Assembly (NCBI GenBank): GCA_008828725.1
Contig: MEHQ01003689.1
Location: 181,481 to 245,480 of the forward strand
DNA length: 64,000 bases
From: Saccharina japonica
Taxonomy: Eukaryota; Sar; Phaeophyceae; Laminariales; Laminariaceae
Direction of reading: 5' to 3'
The notes below the pieces were generated by a model. It made no database searches and had not been told where the DNA came from. It saw only the letters and a list, made by a program, of their open reading frames with translations. This document shows positions 38,401 through 49,424 of this stretch, in pieces. How positions within the stretch are numbered: the first letter of the stretch is position 1; each line of letters starts with the position of its first letter. A program made the translations under genes and the position numbers.

Positions 38401-41400
38401 TACTAAAATATTTTTTCATTCTCATCGGAAAGGCAATTCTCGAACTAGGAAAATCGGTTGTTACATGCAATTCGGTGCTTTTGTGGCGCGTAGTTTGTTG
38501 TTTTGTTGGTATGGTTGTACGAAAATCATTGTGGCACAGGGTTGGTGTGCCGAATGCTGTAGAACAACCTTCTTCGAGTCTACCCGTTGCAGCGTTGAGG
38601 ACCAAACATGATACATAATGTGCCGGGTACCCGGGTACCCGGTTGTTAGACGGGTACCCGGCTGTTAAACGGGTACCCGGGTACCCGCCCAAAATGGACA
38701 TAAATACTCGCGAGTACCCGGGTATTTTTTTTTCTGATTTAAGAGGGTACCCGTTTAGGGCGGGTACTCGTCGGGTAACACCTCTAAAATGTATACGAAG
38801 TAGGTTCTTGTGTATACCGCAGGTGCTACTTACTATGGTCCCCGGTCAGGACCATAGTGAATAGGACCAAATGTTGTTAGTAAAAATAGGTAAATATATA
38901 GGTTTTAGTGTGTACGGAAGGTCCTATTTGCTATGGGCCCTCCGTAAAAAGCTCATAAGGTTGCCGGGTGGGGCCCGTATGGTGTCTGCATGACCTTCAG
39001 CGGCAGCAGCTCAATATTTCCTGGGTTGAACGTATCTGTGCTGCTTCGCAGATCTTGCACAACCTTTCTCAATGGCGAGCGAGAAACCAGATGATCTACT
39101 GTAGATCATGATCTATCTGTAGATGATCTATATCATGAGCTGTCTGTAGATGATATATGTCATGATATATCTGCAGCTGATCTAGATCATGGTCTATCTG
39201 TAGATGATCTAGATAACGATCTATCTGTAGATGATCTAGATCATGATCCATCTGTAGATGATCTAGATCATGATCCATCTGTAGATGATCTAGATTACGA
39301 TATATCTGTAGATGATCTAGATCATGATATCTCTGCAGACGGTCTAGATCATGATCTGTAGAGGGTGTGAAAATATTTACCCTCAATGGCCTTCTGGGCA
39401 AGCCATGGTCACAGGGTGTCGTCCTTTTTCTACAGTTACCATACCACCCCGGGTGATACTACTATTAATAGCAAGATAACACACGCCCTAGGACATAATG
39501 TCCACTTCTTCGGTTACCTTACTATCACCCGGGGGGATAGTACTAGTAACACAACACACCCTCTCGGACAGAGCGCCGTCCCTTTTCTACAGTTAATCTA
39601 TCACCGGGGGGGGGGTACTCCTTTTGTTGCTTGCATTAGTCATTTGATCATTGACCACGCATCCCTTTCGAGACGGAGCACCGTTCCTACTCCTAATAGA
39701 GACACCTCCAACACTTGGGGTGCTCATTACGTTGTTTCCATATATTACAAAATAAACTTTTTGCTAGTCTTATCCCCTTCCTGTTTCGCCGCCTGTGGCC
39801 ACCATCTATCTCCTAAGATAGCGATCGTTTTCTCGCTACTATTTAGTGTACCAAACTGCTCCATGTCACACTCGTCTATTTTCCTCATCTCCTAAGATAG
39901 CGATCGTTTTCTCGCTACTATTTAGTGTACCAAACTGCTCCATGTCACACTCGTCTATTTTTTTCATCTCCTCCCTCTGACACATCCCTTTTCTCCTTGT
40001 ATCTTTCACATTCTCCCACTATGTGAATTCTACTCTCTATGGCTCTGCCACATGGGCACATCCGTGCATCTACTTCCTCCTCCTCCCGGCTACCGGTATA
40101 TACCTCCTTCTTTCTGGCAGGTCCAGGTCCCCTACACGAAATCGCAATTTCAGCTTTTTCGCGAAGTCCATCGGACCGTGCAGCTACCTTTTCATTCCTT
40201 TTCCTTCTCTCAAACCCCCGTATGTCTCTAAGTGTCATTTCCCTTCCACCTTCTTTCTTAGCCGGGGGCGATGAAAGGGTCGGATACACATCCAAACACA
40301 TCCAACTTGAAACACTCGTTGGCCCTCTACTTAGATTACGAAGGCGCATAGTATATAGAACCTACGATATGCACGGAGATCTACCAGTATGTACGAGTTA
40401 CTTTTATTTTTATTTTTTTTATCCATCCCATTTATTATCTTCGCCCGGGTACCAGGAATTTTCATCACAAGAGTGCACCGGTATCACATTGAATAGTACG
40501 CTCACTATATTCTGTGTCTTGTACCAATGAACCTTCGCTTGCTATTAATAATAAACTAAGAAGCACGTCAGCTGTGAATTCTCCCGATTGTGTTGTATTA
40601 TACTATACAGCAGCGGAGAACTTGCACGAAAAAATACGTGCCAGGCTATTCGAATTTGCACGTACGTTGAATACGGTTATATGTATAGCAGGAGTTGTTG
40701 TAGATATGTATGGAATACGTGCCAGGCTATTCGAATTTGCACGTACGTTGAATACGGTTATATGTATAGCAGGAGTTGTTGTAGATATGTATGGCCTACA
40801 TGGGTACCAAGTGGGACCGAGGAGCTAGGTGGGCCTCCGGCGGCTCCTGCGGAGGGCTGACTTTATGTCTGCGCCTTGTGGGTGGGAGCAAGGTGCCAAA
40901 TGGGATGGGTCAAAGTACCCCAAATAGGAACAGGGTGCCCAGATGGTTCAAAAGTGCGTGCAGATCCGAACAGCCCAGCACGTTCGTGCTATGATACGGC
41001 CCTGGTGTATATTACACCACCGTGTTCCGAAATACAATGACCTTTCGTGTTTTATTTAGTTGATCCTAAGAAGTTAAAACATTTCAGGGGTAAAGAGTGG
41101 TACACGGGATAGCAGTATGTATTTGCGAGTATTACGGAGGGCCATAGTAAAAAGAACCAAATATTGTGAGTAAAAAATGGTGAATATATAGGGTTTTGTG
41201 CATACCACAGGTCCTATTTACTATGCCCCCACCCCCCCCCGAAATAGAATTGGGAGTAGTAGTGGTCCGTCGCGCCCTCACCACGTGCGAGTAGTACTCC
41301 TGCTCCCCGTTGAGGTATCCCAAGAAGGTCTTGAAACCCCTCTGCGATGGGAGCGACTGGTCGTTGTAACTGCCCAGATGCCACTTGCCAACCATGTGCG

Positions 41401-44400
41401 ATTCGTACCCGGCCTCGTTCATGTACTCGGGCAACACCTGTGTCGGAGACGGGAGAGAGATACCACCACGGTCGTATACAGGCAGAAAAGAAACGAGAGT
41501 ACGAATTATTATGTTAATAGTGGGAAAACTCTTTGGGGGCTTTCAATTTTTAAGCCCCCGCCCCAACGTGCTCCGTCTCGAAAGGGATGCGTGGTCAACG
41601 GTCAAATGACTAAGGCAAGCAACTACTGAGTACGCCGAGTCAGAGGCATAGTAATACCCATTGCTGTCTCTGGAAGCGGCCACACCAGAAATCAACGCAA
41701 TTCATTGGAGGCTGTCGTCCATTTGCAAGTCCGCCTCAGAGGCGGTTCTTAGCAGGATGCAGCTCACCCTCCATGCGTCTCGCCTAATACCTCTCGGCGC
41801 TTCGCGCTTGGTGCTAGCAATGTCTGCCTGGTTATAGGTGAAAACCCAACGTTCTCCGTCCCGGCATTGTAGTAGGGATGCGAGGGTTTACGGTCATACG
41901 ACTAAGGCCATGCACGACATGAGTACACCCCCGTTCCCGTTCCCCGCTCAACGTACGCCGGCTGCTCTGTAGAAACCCCTCCCCTGACCCACCTTGTCAA
42001 AGAGGGAAAGGCGCCAACGTTGGCCCGGCGAAACGACGCCATACTTCATACCATACTTACAAAGGAATTTGTTTAATAGCCGCCCCCCCCGGTGGGCTAG
42101 CAGGTAACCACGAAGCCTGTTAGCATCAAGATCGTGAGTTCGAGCTCCCCCGAGTGCATGCTCGTAGGGACTTTTTCTCGCACAACAAAATATCTTGACT
42201 AGCGGAAAGCGCGAGAGCGTGAGTTAGCAAGATTCGATGAAGATCGACGAGCGTTGGGAAGGCTGATCCCTCTGCGAGATAAAAATGAAGGCAAAAGCCG
42301 TAGTGGGGGAGGGGGCAGAGGAGCCTACTCTGTGACCCCGGATCTAAGTTACAACTAGGGAGGGAAAAAGACAGAAGTGCGAAGATAATAAATGGGATGG
42401 AAACAAAAAACTCTAAAAACAAATAAAAAAAGGAAAATAATTCGATTTCTTTCCCGGCGTTTTTGACGCGGGTGGCTGTAACCAGGAAGATTGTCGGGTA
42501 TTTCTCCCCCCCTTGAGGTGCCCTCAGCAACGCGGCCACCACACGAGATATACGCTTGGATGCCCAGCGTGTTAATAACCGCATCCGAAAGAAAACATCG
42601 AGAGCTATATACGTATCCATAATATATTTCAACTCGGCTCAACTCATCGGGGGTGTATGGGGTATCAAGCAAAGGGCGCAAGGAATCTTCTTCGTCACTG
42701 CTGAAAGCAACACAAATATGATACGTGCATCGTACAAAAACTATATAAAACAAACGATCTGGCAGTGTTCCCGATGCCGAGCTTTGGAGTTATACAGCAA
42801 GTGTTTTTATTCCGCTTGCTTTCCAGGTGCCTCTTTTCTAGGTCCCACTCTACGCTCGTTCGATCGCGGGGAGGGCGCTCTCACCACAGCAGCAGCAGCA
42901 GCAGCAGCAGCAAGCAGCAGCAAGCAGCCTCAAGCTTATTGGGTGTAACCCTTATAGGACTGGAGTCCCGTTTGGGGGACAAATTACTTAGAATTAGAGT
43001 GGTTGGTCCCCAAAACGGGACTGCAGTCCAAAAAGGGTTAAGGATGTTGTCGTCGTTGTCGTCTTTTTGGGCCCCGTCTGTTTTACTTGTACTTGTGCTC
43101 ATTTTTACGCACGAGTAGTCCTCTGATACCTCGAGTACTTGCCACACACAGCTCACGGGGCCACACTTTCAAACTCTGGCGGTATACATGGCAAGCCCTG
43201 GTCATAGTCGTCAGGGGCTGGCTCCATCTGGAACGCTACTGCGTGCACGCTGCGGCGAGCTGCGGGCGGGGCTGGCCTCGTTAAAAAAAACGACACGTAC
43301 CGACGAAACCCTCTCATGATTCATGATACCCCCTGTTCCCTTTTTGTTGGTGATCCAGGCGCATATATGAAACCCTACTAGAATCAAGTCAAACCAATGC
43401 GACACGAAACCGACGACGGCGGCGGCGGCTTGAAAAAAGAGCGTCACGTTTCCGACGGGCGGGCTCTGACTAAAACAAAAATCGCCCTTACCCAACCCCT
43501 CCCCTCCCAAACCCCGCACAACGCATGCCAACATGTGTGTGGAAACCCTCCGCCTTCCCCCCTTTTTTCAGGGAGGGAACGGCCCCACGGTCACCTGCGC
43601 GAAACTACGCCGTAATACATATACCGTTTTTAACGAAGCCCCCCCCCCCGATCACCGTTCAACGCATGCCAAAACGTCTGTAGGAAACCCTCCGCCGACT
43701 CGCCTTTTCAGAGAGAGAAAGGCCCCAGGGGTGCCCCGGCGAGATGACGCTGTACTGCAAACCGTAGCGAATGGGATACCGTCCGGTCATCAGGCTTGCC
43801 CTAGCTGGAGTACAGCTCGACATGCTGTAGAAGTTGCTCAGCTGCAAAAAAGGAGTTGAGGAGGCGGTAAGGGAGGTGGGGGACACTAATTAGTTGCTTG
43901 CCTCAGTCATTTTACCATTGACCACGCATCCCTTTCTAGACGGAGCAGTCCGTTCCTACTCCCAAAAGAAGCACCTCCAACCGTTGGGCGCTCATTACGT
44001 TGTTTCCACATCGAACATACCTGATACATAGAATGTTTTGCAAATCTTGTCCTCTTCCTGTTTTGCAGCGTGTGGCCACCATCTATCTCCTAAGATAACG
44101 ATCGTTTTCTCGCTGCTATCTAATGTACCAAACTTTTCTATATGTCAAATACGTTTTTCTCATCTCCTTTTGCACATGCCATTCCTCCCTGTGCATTTAA
44201 TATTATCCCGCTTTGTGAGGTATACTCTATAGTTCCACAATGACACATATGTGCAACTACTTCCCCCTCCTCCCGCCTAATGGCACACCCAAAGCACCTT
44301 CTACGCAGCCGGCGCAGGTTTGTACGCGTACTGCTCCATGTCACACTCGTCTATTTTTTTCATCTCCTCCCTCTGACACATCCCTTTTCTCCTTGTATCT

Positions 44401-47400
44401 TTCACATTCTCCCACTATGTGAATTCTACTCTCTATGGCTCTGCCACATGGGCACATCCGTGCATCTACTTCCTCCTCCTCCCGGCTACCGGTATATACC
44501 TCCTTCTTTCTGGCAGGTCCAGGTCCCCTACACGAAATCGCAATTTCAGCTTTTTCGCGAAGTCCATCGGACCGTGCAGCTACCTTTTCATTCCTTTTCC
44601 TTCTCTCAAACCCCCGTATGTCTCTAAGTGTCATTTCCCTTCCACCTTCTTTCTTAGCCGGGGGCGATGAAAGGGTCGGATACACATCCAAACACATCCA
44701 ACTTGAAACACTCGTTGGCCCTCTACTTAGATTACGAAGGCGCATAGTATATAGAACCTACGATATGCACGGAGATCTACCAGTATGTACGAGTTACTTT
44801 TATTTTTATTTTTTTTATCCATCCCATTTATCATCTTCGCCCGGGTACCAGGAATTTTCATCACAAGAGTGCACCGGTATCACATTGAATAGTACGCTCA
44901 CTATATTCTGTGTCTTGTACCAATGAACCTTCGCTTGCTATTAATAATAAACTAAGAAGCACGTCAGCTGTGAATTCTCCCGATTGTGTTGTATTATACT
45001 ATACAGCAGCGGAGAACTTGCACGAAAAAATACGTGCCAGGCTATTCGAATTTGCACGTACGTTGAATACGGTTATATGTATAGCAGGAGTTGTTGTAGA
45101 TATGTATGGAATACGTGCCAGGCTATTCGAATTTGCACGTACGTTGAATACGGTTATATGTATAGCAGGAGTTGTTGTAGATATGTATGTAATACGTGCC
45201 AGGCTATTCGAATTTGCACGTACGTTGAATACGGTTATATGTATAGCAGGAGTTGTTGTAGATATGTATGGCCTACATGGGTACCAAGTGGGACCGAGGA
45301 GCTAGGTGGGCCTCCGGCGGCTCCTGCGGAGGGCTGACTTTATGTCTGCGCCTTGTGGGTGGGAGCAAGGTGCCAAATGGGATGGGTCAAAGTACCCCAA
45401 ATAGGAACAGGGTGCCCAGATGGTTCAAAAGTGCGTGCAGATCCGAACAGCCCAGCACGTTCGTGCTATGATACGGCCCTGGTGTATATTACACCACCGT
45501 GTTCCGAAATACAATGACCTTTCGTGTTTTATTTAGTTGATCCTAAGAAGTTAAAACATTTCAGGGGTAAAGAGTGGTACACGGGATAGCAGTATGTATT
45601 TGCGAGTATTACGGAGGGCCATAGTAAAAAGAACCAAATATTGTGAGTAAAAAATGGTGAATATATAGGGTTTTGTGCATACCACAGGTCCTATTTACTA
45701 TGCCCCCACCCCCCCCCGAAATAGAATTGGGAGTAGTAGTGGTCCGTCGCGCCCTCACCACGTGCGAGTAGTACTCCTGCTCCCCGTTGAGGTATCCCAA
45801 GAAGGTCTTGAAACCCCTCTGCGATGGGAGCGACTGGTCGTTGTAACTGCCCAGATGCCACTTGCCAACCATGTGCGATTCGTACCCGGCCTCGTTCATG
45901 TACTCGGGCAACACCTGTGTCGGAGACGGGAGAGAGATACCACCACGGTCGTATACAGGCAGAAAAGAAACGAGAGTACGAATTATTATGTTAATAGTGG
46001 GAAAACTCTTTGGGGGCTTTCAATTTTTAAGCCCCCGCCCCAACGTGCTCCGTCTCGAAAGGGATGCGTGGTCAACGGTCAAATGACTAAGGCAAGCAAC
46101 TACTGAGTACGCCGAGTCAGAGGCATAGTAATACCCATTGCTGTCTCTGGAAGCGGCCACACCAGAAATCAACGCAATTCATTGGAGGCTGTCGTCCATT
46201 TGCAAGTCCGCCTCAGAGGCGGTTCTTAGCAGGATGCAGCTCACCCTCCATGCGTCTCGCCTAATACCTCTCGGCGCTTCGCGCTTGGTGCTAGCAATGT
46301 CTGCCTGGTTATAGGTGAAAACCCAACGTTCTCCGTCCCGGCATTGTAGTAGGGATGCGAGGGTTTACGGTCATACGACTAAGGCCATGCACGACATGAG
46401 TACACCCCCGTTCCCGTTCCCCGCTCAACGTACGCCGGCTGCTCTGTAGAAACCCCTCCCCTGACCCACCTTGTCAAAGAGGGAAAGGCGCCAACGTTGG
46501 CCCGGCGAAACGACGCCATACTTCATACCATACTTACAAAGGAATTTGTTTAATAGCCGCCCCCCCCGGTGGGCTAGCAGGTAACCACGAAGCCTGTTAG
46601 CATCAAGATCGTGAGTTCGAGCTCCCCCGAGTGCATGCTCGTAGGGACTTTTTCTCGCACAACAAAATATCTTGACTAGCGGAAAGCGCGAGAGCGTGAG
46701 TTAGCAAGATTCGATGAAGATCGACGAGCGTTGGGAAGGCTGATCCCTCTGCGAGATAAAAATGAAGGCAAAAGCCGTAGTGGGGGAGGGGGCAGAGGAG
46801 CCTACTCTGTGACCCCGGATCTAAGTTACAACTAGGGAGGGAAAAAGACAGAAGTGCGAAGATAATAAATGGGATGGAAACAAAAAACTCTAAAAACAAA
46901 TAAAAAAAGGAAAATAATTCGATTTCTTTCCTGGCGTTTTTGACGCGGGTGGCTGTAACCAGGAAGATTGTCGGGTATTTCTCCCCCCCTTGAGGTGCCC
47001 TCAGCAACGCGGCCACCACACGAGATATACGCTTGGATGCCCAGCGTGTTAATAACCGCATCCGAAAGAAAACATCGAGAGCTATATACGTATCCATAAT
47101 ATATTTCAACTCGGCTCAACTCATCGGGGGTGTATGGGGTATCAAGCAAAGGGCGCAAGGAATCTTCTTCGTCACTGCTGAAAGCAACACAAATATGATA
47201 CGTGCATCGTACAAAAACTATATAAAACAAACGATCTGGCAGTGTTCCCGATGCCGAGCTTTGGAGTTATACAGCAAGTGTTTTTATTCCGCTTGCTTTC
47301 CAGGTGCCTCTTTTCTAGGTCCCACTCTACGCTCGTTCGATCGCGGGGAGGGCGCTCTCACCACAGCAGCAGCAGCAGCAGCAGCAGCAAGCAGCAGCAA

Positions 47401-49378
47401 GCAGCCTCAAGCTTATTGGGTGTAACCCTTATAGGACTGGAGTCCCGTTTGGGGGACAAATTACTTAGAATTAGAGTGGTTGGTCCCCAAAACGGGACTG
47501 CAGTCCAAAAAGGGTTAAGGATGTTGTCGTCGTTGTCGTCTTTTTGGGCCCCGTCTGTTTTACTTGTACTTGTGCTCATTTTTACGCACGAGTAGTCCTC
47601 TGATACCTCGAGTACTTGCCACACACAGCTCACGGGGCCACACTTTCAAACTCTGGCGGTATACATGGCAAGCCCTGGTCATAGTCGTCAGGGGCTGGCT
47701 CCATCTGGAACGCTACTGCGTGCACGCTGCGGCGAGCTGCGGGCGGGGCTGGCCTCGTTAAAAAAAACGACACGTACCGACGAAACCCTCTCATGATTCA
47801 TGATACCCCCTGTTCCCTTTTTGTTGGTGATCCAGGCGCATATATGAAACCCTACTAGAATCAAGTCAAACCAATGCGACACGAAACCGACGACGGCGGC
47901 GGCGGCTTGAAAAAAGAGCGTCACGTTTCCGACGGGCGGGCTCTGACTAAAACAAAAATCGCCCTTACCCAACCCCTCCCCTCCCAAACCCCGCACAACG
48001 CATGCCAACATGTGTGTGGAAACCCTCCGCCTTCCCCCCTTTTTTCAGGGAGGGAACGGCCCCACGGTCACCTGCGCGAAACTACGCCGTAATACATATA
48101 CCGTTTTTAACGAAGCCCCCCCCCCCGATCACCGTTCAACGCATGCCAAAACGTCTGTAGGAAACCCTCCGCCGACTCGCCTTTTCAGAGAGAGAAAGGC
48201 CCCAGGGGTGCCCCGGCGAGATGACGCTGTACTGCAAACCGTAGCGAATGGGATACCGTCCGGTCATCAGGCTTGCCCTAGCTGGAGTACAGCTCGTCAT
48301 GCTGTAGAAGTTGCTCAGCTGCAAAAAAAGGAGTTGGTGCGGCGGTAATGNNNNNNNNNNNNNNNNNNNNNNNNNNNNNNNNNNNNNNNNNNNNNNNNNN
48401 NNNNNNNNNNNNNNNGGGGGGGGGTACTCATGTGGTGCACGGCCGTAGTCGTATCACCATAGACCCTCGCATCCCTTTTCAATGCCGGGGCGTATGAGAG
48501 GGGGGGTACTTCTGTCGTGCACGACCGTAGTCGTACGACCCTAGACCCTCGCATCCCTACAAATGCCGGGACGTCGCTCGCTTCAGTCATTCGACCATTG
48601 GCTATGCATCGCTTTAGAGACGGAGCACCGCTTCAACTCCTGATGGAGACACCTCGGACATTTGAAAGTTCATAACGTGTTTTTACATACGTACATGAAA
48701 CGAAAGAAGGGGTAGGGTGGGGTGATTGGGGGGGGGGGGGGGGGCGCAGGGCGGCATATTGCAGCAGGCAGCAGGTTGCTTAGATAAAAAAGGAGTTGAC
48801 GGGGGGGGCGCGGGGAGTAGAGGTAGGACCCTCATATTAAATTACCCGGGTAACCGGCGGGTATACCCGGATGGACCCTACCCATTCGACGGGTAGGGTC
48901 CGATCTCAAAGCCCGCGGGTTTTTCGAGGAGCCTGCGGGTATTTTTGTCGTCGAGAACCGGGTACCCGGGTACCCTCAGGATTTCGGATACCCGTGGGTC
49001 ATCTGTATTCCCGTTTTAGTATGCATGTACAATTATCTCTAGAAAGCGCTTTATACTACACACACGTAATGTGGCACATCGCACGTACCAAACCCCAATC
49101 ATGCGGGGTACGCGTACGGCAAGGCTGTCAAACCGATATATGCCGGCTGGGCAAAAAATGAGCCAGCAGACGGGAACGGGCGATCGTTGCGACGAATTGT
49201 CTGTCGCTGACATCTCGGTGAAAACGGAATTGCCCGCGCGGGGGGGGGGGGGCAATCTTTGCTGGGAGTCCCACCGAAAGTTTCAAGGCGCCCCCCCCGC
49301 CCCCTACACAAAGCGCCCGTGAGCCCGACCAGTACTGCAGCAGCGACAGCAGCGAAAGCTGTGTTGCCTCTCGCTCCG

Positions 49379-49424
<46 letters not shown>

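Larger units (their letters stand above)
39934..43857. repeat. Large duplication, copy 1 (with sulfatase exons 3 and 2)
   Basis: Nearly base-identical to 44330-48335. Offset is 4396 bases to the left of the 81-bp repeat and 4477 to the right, because copy 1 has two 81-bp units and copy 2 has three. Few substitutions were noticed in about 3.9 kb. Confidence 0.95.
44330..48335. repeat. Large duplication, copy 2 (with sulfatase exons 3 and 2)
   Basis: Near-identical to 39934-43857 plus one extra 81-bp unit. It ends about 15 bases before the N gap. Its left edge lies inside LINE sequence at the word ACTGCTCCATG. Confidence 0.95.

Noticed and set aside
41198-41629. 143-codon plus-strand frame (and its duplicate at 45675)
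   Set aside because: Antisense shadow of sulfatase exon 3 extended into a K repeat.
42126-42632. 168-codon minus-strand frame
   Set aside because: Much of it is the antisense of SINE S1 (identical words occur in seven other S1 copies). Only the part at 42430-42600 may be coding debris.
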